Below, in pieces: positions 27,943 to 37,000 of a stretch of DNA of 64,000 nt (position 1 is the first letter of the stretch; the number at the start of each line of letters is the position of its first letter). The notes under the pieces are model-generated. The model did no database searches. It worked only from the letters and a program-made list of their open reading frames with translations, and was not told the origin of the DNA. The position numbers and the translations under genes are program-made. This DNA is from DATEKX01 sp963726785 (GTDB taxonomy: Bacteria; Acidobacteriota; Blastocatellia; UBA7656), in assembly GCA_963726785.1 (NCBI GenBank), contig CAVSDJ010000009.1, positions 930,001 through 994,000 of the forward strand. The letters are read 5' to 3'.

Positions 27943-30900
27943 ATGGCAAACAACCGGAAGCAAAACGTACCTGCCATATTCAATCGAATAGCAGGAGAAA
28001 TGTTTGATCCTCAGCGAGTGCTGAGCGCGATAGATTCGCGCAAGCTGCGTGCTACGGCTGCCGGTCAACCAGACTACGTCAGTCCGAGGACGGCAGTAGA
28101 GGAAGTGCTGGCAGGGATCTGGAGCGAGAGCCTGAGAGTAGAAAGAGTTGGAATAAACGACAACTTCTTTGGTCTCGGCGGGCATTCGTTGCTGGCCACG
28201 CAAGTGGTCTCGCGGATACGAAATGTGTTGGATGTGGAAGTGCCGCTGAATGCGCTGTTCAAAAGCCCGACGGTCGCGGGGCTGGCCGAAGCCGTCGAGC
28301 GGGAGCGCGGCGCAGGCTGGCGGGTGGAGTCACCGCCGATTGCGCAAGCGGGCCGAGATCGTGACCTGCCCTTGTCATTCGCGCAGCAGCGGATGTGGTT
28401 CATACAGCAATTGGAGCCGGAGGGCGCGGCTTACAATATCCCGCTGGTAGTGCGGCTGCGCGGAGGTCTAGGTATCGCTGGCTTACGGCAGAGCCTGCAA
28501 GAGATCGCGCGGCGACACGAGATGCTGCGCACCAGATTTGAATCGCGCGAGGGCCGTCTCGTGCAGGTGATTGACGAGCCATGCGAGATCGAGTTCCCGA
28601 TTTGGGATGTGAGCGAGCTGGCTGTAGACGACCGTGAGCAGCGGGCGCGGGAACTGGTTGGGCAGGAAGCAAAGCGGCCCTTCGATCTTGAGCGAGGGCC
28701 TGTGTGGAGATCGGCGCTTGTGCGGGTTGGTGCCGATAATCATCTTTTGCTGGTATGTATGCATCACGTTGCGAGCGACGGGTGGTCAACGGGCGTGATC
28801 GTCAAGGAGTTCGCCTCGCTTTATGAAAGCTATCGAGAGGGATTGCGCTCTCAGCTTGCGGAGCTAGAGGTGCAGTACGCGGACTTCGCGCTGTGGCAGA
28901 GGGAGTGGCTTCAAGGCGAAGTGCTTGAAGAGCAGTTGGAATACTGGCGGCGACAATTGTCAGGCGTGACGGTACTGGAACTGCCGACCGACAGACCTCG
29001 GCCAACGGTTCCGAGCCAGCGCGGCGCGAGCCTGGCGTTCAGGCTCCCGGCAGAGTTGACTCAGGCGCTGAAGCAATTATCCCGGCGCGAGGGAGTCACT
29101 ATCTTCATGACCTTGCTTGCAGCGTTCCAGGCGCTGCTTGCGCGCTACTCGGGGCGCGATGAGATTCTGGTCGGGGCTCCGATTTCGGGTCGCAACCGCG
29201 CGGAGATCGAAGGGCTTATCGGGTTCTTCGTCAATACGCTTGTGATGCGGACGCAGGTGGCGGGGGATCTGAGCATTAGAGAGTTGTTGGGGCGTGTGCG
29301 AGAGACGACGCTGGGGGCTTATGCGCACCAGGACCTGCCGTTCGAGAAACTGGTCGAGCAGTTACAGCCCGAACGCAGTTTGAGCCGCGAGCCGCTCTTT
29401 CAGGTGATGCTGGTATTCCAAAACGCTCCCAGAGGTGCAGGCGGATTATCGGGGCTGCGCATTGCGCCGGAGCCTCCGGCGGTGGCAACGGCCAAGTTCG
29501 ATCTGACGCTCTCGCTTACCGAAGTCGGGGACGAGCTTCATGGGTCGTTGGAGTATGCAACCGATCTCTACGAGAGTCACAGGATAATTCGATTGTTGAG
29601 CCATCTGCGGAGAGTGCTTGAGGCGATGCGGGATGACGGGGATCAACGCCTCAAAGAGATCGGCCTGATGACTCCATCCGAGCGGCAGCAAGTACTCGTT
29701 GAATGGAACGCGACTCAGGTCGTGTACACGACAGAGCGGTGTTTGCCTGAGTTGTTTGAGCAGCAGGCCGCGAGGTGTCCAGAGGCGGTAGCGGTGGTGT
29801 TTGAAGAACAGCAGTTGAGCTATGACGAGTTGAACCGGCAAGCCAACCGATTGGGACATTATCTGCGGAGCCTCGGCGTGGGGCCGGAAAGCAGAGTCGG
29901 GTTGTACCTGGAGCGGAGCCTGGAGATGGTGATTGGATTGCTGGGAGTGTTGAAGGCTGGCGGGGCTTACGTGCCGCTCGACCCCGGCTATCCTTCAGAG
30001 CGGCTGGCTTTCATGCTGGCGGATGCGCAGGCGACAATCGTCCTGACGCAGCCGCACCTGGCCGAGAAGATAACTGATAACCAGGCGCAGGTCATCTCTC
30101 TGACGCAAGGAGGCCAGCGCATCGAGAATGAACCTGCCGCAGAGGCAACCTATGAAGGCGAGGTGAGCAGCGGTGTGTCATCTGAGAATCTTGCCTACAT
30201 CATCTATACCTCCGGCTCGACAGGCCGTCCCAAAGGCATAGGCTTGCCCCAGCGAGCGCTTACGAATCTGATCGAGTGGCACCGCGAGACAATGCTCGGA
30301 GGAGTCAAGGTCTTGCAGTTTGCCTCATTGAGCTTTGACGCCAGCTTTCATGAGATCTTCGCCGCGTGGGTTACAGGGGGAACGATAGTTCTCATCCCGG
30401 AAGAGATGCGATTTGATGTGTCTGCTCTCATGGCTCATATACGAGAGCAAGGGATTGAGAAGGTCATTCTTCCTGTGGTCGTCCTGCAACGGATGGCCGA
30501 GTTAGAGGGGCCAGAGAATCACGCGCTGCAAGTGGTCAAAGAGATCACTACCACAGGAGAGCAGTTGCAAATCACAAGACCGGTGGTTGAGTTGTTTAGC
30601 CAACTGCGGGGCTGGCAGTTGCACAACCACTACGGGCCATCGGAGAGCCACGTTGTGACGGCTTACCAGTTGAGCGGCGAGCCAGCCTCGTGGTCACGAC
30701 ATCCTTCTATAGGAAAACCGGTCGCCAACACGCAGATATATCTCCTGGACGGAGAACAGGAACCAGTGGCGCTGGGCGTGTCAGGAGAGCTATACATCGG
30801 CGGAGTCTCGCTGGCGCAAGGCTACTGGGGCCGGCCTGAGTTGACGGCGGAGAAATTTGTGCCAGACCCGCTGGGTGCATCGCCAGGAGGGCGTCTGTAC

Positions 30901-32964
30901 CGGACGGGTGACCTTTGCCGATACGATGTCAGCGGGGAGCTTGCGTATGAGGGGCGGATAGATCATCAGGTGAAGGTGCGAGGGTATCGCATTGAGCCCG
31001 GAGAGATCGAGGCGGTGCTGGAGCAGTTCGGGGAAGTGAGGCAGTGCGTAGTGATGGTGAGAGAGGATGAACCGGGAGACAAGCGGCTCGTGGCCTATGT
31101 GGTGGCGAACGGTGAAGGAGCGGCGACAGTCGCGGAATTGCGTGACTACCTGCGAGGGAGGCTGCCTGATTACATGGTGCCTTCAGCCTTTGTATCGTTA
31201 GAGCAGTTGCCGGTGACGCCGAATGGGAAGATAGACCGCAAGGCGCTGCCCGCGCCTTCAGCAGCAGCCGCGACCATGGAGAGCGAAGAGCCGCGCACGC
31301 CTGTCGAAGAAATCGTGGCCGGAATTTGGTGCGAGGTCTTACGGCTGGAGCGAGTTGGCGTGGAAGAGAACTTCTTCGAGCTTGGCGGGCATTCGTTAGT
31401 GGTCACGCAGGTCGTATCTCGCATACGAGAGGCGCTCGGTGTTGAGGTGGCGCTGCGTGCTTTGTTCGAGACTCCGACAGTGGCAGGGCTTGCAGAGACG
31501 GTGGAGCGGGAGCGCGGAACTGGTAAAGGAGTGAATGCCCCGCCGATAGTCACAGTGAGCAGAGATCGCGAGCTGCCTTTGTCATATGCTCAGCAGAGGC
31601 TGTGGTTCATGCAGCAACTTGAACCTGATAGCTCCATCTATAACGTTCCGATGGCAGTGCGGCTGGAGGGAATACTTGACGTGGCTGCGCTGCGCCAGAG
31701 CCTCGCAGAGATAGCTCGCCGCCACGAAGTGCTGCGTACCAGGTTCATAGCCATAAGCGGGCGGCCCTGGCAGGTGATTGATGAGCCGGGTGAATGTGAG
31801 CTTTTGGTCTGGAACCTCGGCGGTCTGAGTGAAGGTGATGGTGAGGCGTGGGCGCGAGATATTGTGACGGAGGAACTCGGTCGTCACTTCGATCTGGAGC
31901 GTGGGCCTGTGTGGAGAGCGGCCTTGCTGCACTTGAGCGCGCAAGATCACCTGCTCGTCGTCAGCATGCACCACGTAGCAAGCGACGGATGGTCAACGGG
32001 GCTGCTCGTCAGTGAATTCGCCTCGCTTTATGAGAACTACCGACAGGGAGATCGCTCTCGGCTTTCAGAGCTTGAAGTTCAGTATGCAGATTTCGCCGTC
32101 TGGCAGAGAGAGTGGCTCAGCGGCGATGTGCTCGAAAAGCAGATGGGCTACTGGCGGCGACAGTTGGCAGGCGCGCCTGTGCTTGAGCTGCCGACAGACA
32201 AACCTCGCCCTGCCGTGGCTACGCACCAAGGAGCAAGCGTGGCGTTCAGTCTCTCAACCGAGTTGAGTCAGCAGCTCAACTCGTTGAGCCGACGCGAAGG
32301 CGTCACCTTGTTTATGACCCTGCTTGCAGCCTTTCAGGTGGTGCTTTCTCGCTATGCGGAACAAGAGGACATCGTGGTCGGCACGGACGTAGCCAACCGC
32401 AACCGGCTGGAGACGGAAGGGCTGATCGGTTTCTTCGTCAATCAATTGGTCTTGCGCACGGATTTGTCCGGGAACCCAAGCTTCCGCGAACTGCTCCGCC
32501 GCGTGCGGGAAACAACGCTGGGGGCTTACGGGCATCAGGATGTTCCTTTTGAAAGGATAGTGCAGGAATTAACTCATGGGCGGAACCTCGGTCACTCGCC
32601 GCTCTTTCAGGTTAAGCTCGTGCTCCAGACCGCGGCGCAAGCAGAGGCGCAGGTGGCCGGGGTCGGCTTCAGCGGAGTGCGTGTTGACGCCGGGGTAGCT
32701 AAATTCGATCTCACGCTGACCCTCGGCGAGAGCAAAGAATGTGTGTACGGGACAGTCGGGTACACCACGGATTTATTTGAAAGAGCCAGCATTGATCGCC
32801 TGCTGAAAGATCTGCAAATGATCCTGGAGCAGGTAGTGGCGAATTCGGAGCATCGGTTGACCGATCTGCTGTTGGCTGAAGATAAAAACCTCGGCGCTCT
32901 CAAAGAACTGGAACTCCAGACCTTCAAGGTTGCGAGGCGCAAGGCTCTCAACCCGGCGCTCTGA
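27943..32964 (+). CDS. NRPS T-C-A-T-C
   Basis: 1673 residues. After a 45-residue lead, an orphan T domain comes first (serine at 28186-28188, about residue 82). It is followed by C (about 145-580, HHVASDG), A (about 595-1100, A3 YTSGSTGRPKG, A10 NGKIDRK), T (serine at 31393-31395, residue 1151) and a terminal C domain (about 1205-1645, HHVASDG), then a short tail. The A pocket reads D-A-H-I-T-T-H-V-V-K. It shares H-V-V and the NHYGPSESHVVT context with Pro-activating domains, but other positions differ, so the substrate is uncertain. The first T has no A domain and could be loaded in trans, for example by the FkbH domain encoded upstream. The last C has no A domain and probably hands over to the synthetase at 34100. 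The start lacks a strong ribosome site. Confidence 0.92.
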   Translation: MANNRKQNVPAIFNRIAGEMFDPQRVLSAIDSRKLRATAAGQPDYVSPRTAVEEVLAGIWSESLRVERVGINDNFFGLGGHSLLATQVVSRIRNVLDVEVPLNALFKSPTVAGLAEAVERERGAGWRVESPPIAQAGRDRDLPLSFAQQRMWFIQQLEPEGAAYNIPLVVRLRGGLGIAGLRQSLQEIARRHEMLRTRFESREGRLVQVIDEPCEIEFPIWDVSELAVDDREQRARELVGQEAKRPFDLERGPVWRSALVRVGADNHLLLVCMHHVASDGWSTGVIVKEFASLYESYREGLRSQLAELEVQYADFALWQREWLQGEVLEEQLEYWRRQLSGVTVLELPTDRPRPTVPSQRGASLAFRLPAELTQALKQLSRREGVTIFMTLLAAFQALLARYSGRDEILVGAPISGRNRAEIEGLIGFFVNTLVMRTQVAGDLSIRELLGRVRETTLGAYAHQDLPFEKLVEQLQPERSLSREPLFQVMLVFQNAPRGAGGLSGLRIAPEPPAVATAKFDLTLSLTEVGDELHGSLEYATDLYESHRIIRLLSHLRRVLEAMRDDGDQRLKEIGLMTPSERQQVLVEWNATQVVYTTERCLPELFEQQAARCPEAVAVVFEEQQLSYDELNRQANRLGHYLRSLGVGPESRVGLYLERSLEMVIGLLGVLKAGGAYVPLDPGYPSERLAFMLADAQATIVLTQPHLAEKITDNQAQVISLTQGGQRIENEPAAEATYEGEVSSGVSSENLAYIIYTSGSTGRPKGIGLPQRALTNLIEWHRETMLGGVKVLQFASLSFDASFHEIFAAWVTGGTIVLIPEEMRFDVSALMAHIREQGIEKVILPVVVLQRMAELEGPENHALQVVKEITTTGEQLQITRPVVELFSQLRGWQLHNHYGPSESHVVTAYQLSGEPASWSRHPSIGKPVANTQIYLLDGEQEPVALGVSGELYIGGVSLAQGYWGRPELTAEKFVPDPLGASPGGRLYRTGDLCRYDVSGELAYEGRIDHQVKVRGYRIEPGEIEAVLEQFGEVRQCVVMVREDEPGDKRLVAYVVANGEGAATVAELRDYLRGRLPDYMVPSAFVSLEQLPVTPNGKIDRKALPAPSAAAATMESEEPRTPVEEIVAGIWCEVLRLERVGVEENFFELGGHSLVVTQVVSRIREALGVEVALRALFETPTVAGLAETVERERGTGKGVNAPPIVTVSRDRELPLSYAQQRLWFMQQLEPDSSIYNVPMAVRLEGILDVAALRQSLAEIARRHEVLRTRFIAISGRPWQVIDEPGECELLVWNLGGLSEGDGEAWARDIVTEELGRHFDLERGPVWRAALLHLSAQDHLLVVSMHHVASDGWSTGLLVSEFASLYENYRQGDRSRLSELEVQYADFAVWQREWLSGDVLEKQMGYWRRQLAGAPVLELPTDKPRPAVATHQGASVAFSLSTELSQQLNSLSRREGVTLFMTLLAAFQVVLSRYAEQEDIVVGTDVANRNRLETEGLIGFFVNQLVLRTDLSGNPSFRELLRRVRETTLGAYGHQDVPFERIVQELTHGRNLGHSPLFQVKLVLQTAAQAEAQVAGVGFSGVRVDAGVAKFDLTLTLGESKECVYGTVGYTTDLFERASIDRLLKDLQMILEQVVANSEHRLTDLLLAEDKNLGALKELELQTFKVARRKALNPAL
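28081..28310 (+). other. Orphan N-terminal T domain
   Basis: A full T domain (GLGGHSLLATQ, serine at 28186-28188) at the start of the protein, with no A domain before it. It is preceded by a short DPQRVLSAIDSRK segment. It could receive glyceryl from the FkbH domain, or a chain from the previous protein. Confidence 0.75.
28370..31500 (+). other. Module 7 (C-A-T), Pro-like lineage, substrate uncertain
   Basis: C about 28370-29690, A about 29725-31250, T serine 31393-31395. The code D-A-H-I-T-T-H-V-V-K is identical to that of the last A domain of the window (62525-64000). Relative to the Pro code DVQFIAHVVK, five of ten positions match (D, H, V, V, K). Confidence 0.75.
31560..32890 (+). other. 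Terminal C domain of the 27943 gene
   Basis: A complete C domain with HHVASDG (PLSYAQQRLWF start) and nothing after it but a 25-residue tail. With the C* domain that opens the 34100 gene it would make a C/C*-A-T unit across two proteins. Confidence 0.8.
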
Positions 32965-33022
32965 GAGATGTTTCTTCCTTTTCAATCTTCATCAAATTTC
33001 AATCTCTAACCGTGTGATTTAT

Positions 33023-34072
33023 ATGTCGAGCAACAAGACTGTCAGACCTCCCCTCGCCAAGATGCCGAGCATTGCGCGGACGCGGGTCAACCTTGAAAAG
33101 CCATCGTTAGTCCGCACAGGCACACTGGCCCCCGACAAGCCTCTGCCTCTTGTCATAACGCCCGCCGTGAGCGGACTTGATCCCATCTCATGGGCGAAGG
33201 AAAACCGCGAGCTGATTGAATCTCGCCTGCTTGGCAGCGGAGCGATTCTTTTCCGTGGGTTTGATCTGAGAACGGCGAACGACTTCAGCCGCTTCGTGGC
33301 GGCGATAAGCGGAGAGCCGCTGGAGTACAAAGAGCGATCCTCTCCGCGCAGCACTGTTGGCGACAGAATCTATACCTCGACCGATTACCCTGAGGATCAG
33401 GCTATCTTCCCGCACAACGAGCATTCATATGCCACGACTTTTCCCTTGAAGCTTTACTTCTATTGTCAGCAGCCCGCTTCTGCGGGCGGAGAGACTCCGC
33501 TGGCCGATTGCAGGAGAATTTTTCAGCGTCTGGCTTCGGGCATCAGAGATCGCTTCATCAATAAACAGTGGATGTATGTGCGTAACTTTGGCGACGGGTT
33601 CGGGCTGCCCTGGCAGACGGTCTTTCAGACGACGAATAAAGAAACGGTGGAAGCCTATTGCCGTGCCAATGCCATTCAAGTCGAGTGGAAGGAGCAGGAC
33701 CGGCTGAGAACGCGCCAGGTCCGTCCCGCCATCATCCGGCATCCGCGAACAGGTGAACAAGCCTGGTTCAATCATGCGACCTTCTTTAACCTCTCGACTC
33801 TACCGCTGCCGGTTCAGGTCGAATTGCTGGCAGAGTTCGAAGAATCGGACCTGCCGAATAACACCTACTATGGTGACGGCTCTGCTATCGAGCCAGAGGT
33901 GTTGAATGAACTTCGCGCGGCATATCTCCAGGAGGCGGTCAGCTTCGCCTGGGAGCCATACGACGTAGTCTTGCTCGATAATGTCGCGACCGCCCACGCA
34001 CGCAACGCGTATGCAGGCCATCGCAAAATTCTCTTTGCGATGGCAGAGCCTTATACCAGAAAAGATTTTTGA
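33023..34072 (+). CDS. SyrP-like TauD/TfdA-family Fe(II)/2-oxoglutarate dioxygenase
   Basis: 349 residues from ATG 33023; an in-frame extension upstream shows no family similarity. A TauD-type fold is indicated by GAILFRGFDL and by the metal-binding HNE (in PHNEHSY) with the distal His in AHARNAYAGHRK, whose Arg would bind 2-oxoglutarate. The middle (GGETPLADCR, TRQVRPAI, YYGDGS) resembles SyrP, which hydroxylates Asp held on an NRPS carrier. The likely role is beta-hydroxylation of a T-bound amino acid. It sits 58 nt after one NRPS gene and 27 nt before the next, whose first domain is a C-like domain without the catalytic histidines. This fits a stand-alone hydroxylase docking on an interface-type domain. 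It is cytoplasmic, with no signal peptide. No strong ribosome site is visible. Confidence 0.88.
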   Translation: MSSNKTVRPPLAKMPSIARTRVNLEKPSLVRTGTLAPDKPLPLVITPAVSGLDPISWAKENRELIESRLLGSGAILFRGFDLRTANDFSRFVAAISGEPLEYKERSSPRSTVGDRIYTSTDYPEDQAIFPHNEHSYATTFPLKLYFYCQQPASAGGETPLADCRRIFQRLASGIRDRFINKQWMYVRNFGDGFGLPWQTVFQTTNKETVEAYCRANAIQVEWKEQDRLRTRQVRPAIIRHPRTGEQAWFNHATFFNLSTLPLPVQVELLAEFEESDLPNNTYYGDGSAIEPEVLNELRAAYLQEAVSFAWEPYDVVLLDNVATAHARNAYAGHRKILFAMAEPYTRKDF

Positions 34073-34082
34073 GACCGGGACC

Positions 34083-34088
34083 AAGGAG
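34083..34088 (+). promoter_or_regulatory. Shine-Dalgarno site of the 34100 NRPS gene
   Basis: AAGGAG lies 11 nt upstream of ATG 34100, in the 27-nt gap after the dioxygenase stop codon. It supports translation coupled to the same transcript. Confidence 0.65.
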
Positions 34089-34099
34089 CAGTCCTTAAG

Positions 34100-37000
34100 A
34101 TGGCAACACAAGTCATGGAAGGCTTTCGTCTCTCACCGCAGCAAGCGCGTCTATGGCAATTGCAGCAAGCGAGTAAAGGCGCATTCTATAAAGCTCATGG
34201 CCTCGTCCGTATCGAAGGGGATCTCGACAGCCGTGCCCTCGAACAGGCGTTCAATGCTCTCATCAGCCGCCAGGAGATTTTACGGACGGGATTCACCTAT
34301 CTTCCCGGCATGGCAATCCCGGTCCAGGTCATCTCCAATAGCGGCAGCGTCATAATCAAGAAGTATGACCTTCGAGGAAGCGATTCAGAGGAGCAGCGTC
34401 AGAGGGTCGAGCGCCTATATCTTGACGGCCTCCATCGAGAGTTCGATTACCAGGAGCCTTCGATCCTGGATGTGTCGTTGATCGCGCTGGGCGATTTCAA
34501 GCACGCGATGATCGTCAGCTTGCCCGCCATGCACGGTGATGGTGATTCGCTAATCAGCCTGATCCGGGAGCTGAGCCAGGAGTATGGCTCGCAAAGCGAT
34601 AACGATACAAACGGCGTGGACCGGATTCAATATGCCGACGTGGCCGAGGTGTTCAATACCCTGTTGGAGTCGGAAGAGACTCGAACCGGAAGAGAATACT
34701 GGCGAAAGAAGCGCGCGCGCAGCACGCTCGATTTCAAGATCGGGCTGGAGTCTGAGCGTGAAGACGCAAATAGTTTTTCACCTGCGGTCATAAAACGCAC
34801 GATCTCTTCTAATCGCGCTCTCTTGCTGGAAGATCTGGCTCGGCGATGTGAAACCTCTTTGCAGGGGCTATTGTTGACCTGCTGGGCAGTCCTGATATGG
34901 CGACTGTCCGGGAGAACCGACATCACCATCGGCACCTTATATGACGGCAGGACGTTTGAAGGTCTGGACTCAGCAATCGGACTCTTTGCCAGGTACTTGC
35001 CGCTTGAATTTCATCTGGGCAGGGGGCTGACGTTTGCCGACGCCCTGAGTCAAGCCGAACTCGTCACCTGCGACAGCTATGACCGGCAGAATTACTTCAA
35101 CTGGGATGCGGCTCAGGGGTCCATCGCAGACCCTTCCCGCCCGCCTTTTTATTCGGTCTGTTTTGATTTCCACCGTCGAGATGCGGCTTACTCAGGAAGC
35201 GGGATACGGCTTTCCATTGAGAAGCTGTTCTCCTGCATAGATGGGTTCAAGATCAGATTGAGCTGCGCCCAGACCGAAGATGCCCTGTCGGCAGAGTTCT
35301 ACTATGATGCGGCCTTGTTTCAAGAAGGCGACGTATGCCGCCTCGCAGAACAGTACCTCGCATTACTTGAAAACGTGGCGAAAGATATGCGCGCGGATGT
35401 CGCTGCGCTGGAGATGCTTGGCGAAGAGGAAAGAAGGCTCGTACTTCACGAATTTCAGGGAAGTAATAAAAACTACGAGACCGGCACTATCCATCAGCGC
35501 ATAGAAGAGCAGGCCGAGCGGATACCGGATGCGACCGCGCTGGTGTATGAAGATCATCATGTAAGTTATGCCACTTTTAATCGCAGGGCCAATCAGCTCG
35601 CTCACTACCTGATCAGGAAAGGAGTGGGGCCTGAGTCGCTGGTAGGCATTTCGATGGAGCGAAGCCCGGCGATGGCCATCGGGCTGCTCGCCACTCTGAA
35701 GGCGGGTGGTGGCTACTTGCCTCTAGACCCTGAATACCCCGCAGAAAGACTGGCATTCATGTTACAGGACGCCGGGGCAGAAGTCCTGTTGACCCAGGAG
35801 GGGCTGAGAGAAATGTTCCCGGCCTATGAGCGAGAGGTGATGCCTGTCGAATGTTTGTGGGAAATTATAGCCGGAGAGAGCGACGAGAATCCTTCAATCA
35901 GCGTTACGGCAGAGAACCTGGCATATGTAATTTATACTTCAGGTTCTACGGGCCGTCCAAAGGGAGCAATGGTCACGCATGCGGGTGTCTATAACTGCAT
36001 CTCAACGATGCAAGACATCTATCAACTCGATGGTTCGGACAAGTTCCTTTTCAAGACCTCCCTCAATTTCGATTCTTCGGTCTGGGAATACTTCTGGCCT
36101 CTCTGGGTCGGAGGCTCGGTGGTCATCACGCGATCCAGAGACCACCTCGACACAAGGTATCTGGTCAATGTCATCGTAGGTCAGCAGGTCACCTCGATCT
36201 ATTTCGTTCCTTCAATGCTAAGCGTTTTCCTTACAGAGCGCAGCGTCAGAAACTGCAACACCTTGCGGCGAGTGATATGCGGCGGGGAATCGCTGACTGC
36301 TGAAACCATGCAATCTTTTTTCGCCAACCTGTCGGCGGACCTCCATCATTCATACGGCCCGACAGAAACTTCAATCGCGGCCTCGGAGTGGACCTGCGCG
36401 CGCGGTTGGGAGCGGCCCCTTGCCCCAATCGGCATGCCGCTCACGAATACTCAGATTCTTTTGCTGGACTCGGAAGGCGGGCTAGTGCCGGTCAAGATCA
36501 CGGGCGAAATGTCCATCGCGGGTAGCGGGTTGGGCCGAGGCTACTTAAACCGGCCCGATATTACCGCAGAGCGTTTTGCGCCCCACCCCTTTAGCCTTGA
36601 ACCGGGGACGCGATTATACAAGTCTGGAGACCTGGGCCGCTTCTTGCCGGGCGGAGAGATCGAGTTTCTGGGAAGAGTTGACCACCAGGTAAAGCTGCGG
36701 GGGCAGAGAATCGAGCTTGGAGAGATAGAAGCAGTGCTGAGGGAATTCGGAGCAGGTGAAGCCGTGGTCGTGGTGAGGGAGACAAGGTCTGATGACAAGG
36801 TACTGACAGCCTACATCACGCAGGGACGTGCGACTCTGATCTCGACCGCAGACATGACTGCACAGTTAAAGCAGAGGCTGCCTGATTACATGGTCCCGGC
36901 AGAGATAGTTATTTTGGACAAGATGCCGTTGACCCCCAGCGGTAAGGTAGATCGCAAAGGGCTGCCGGAGCCTCAAACCACAGACTCTTTTTCGCCTGAC

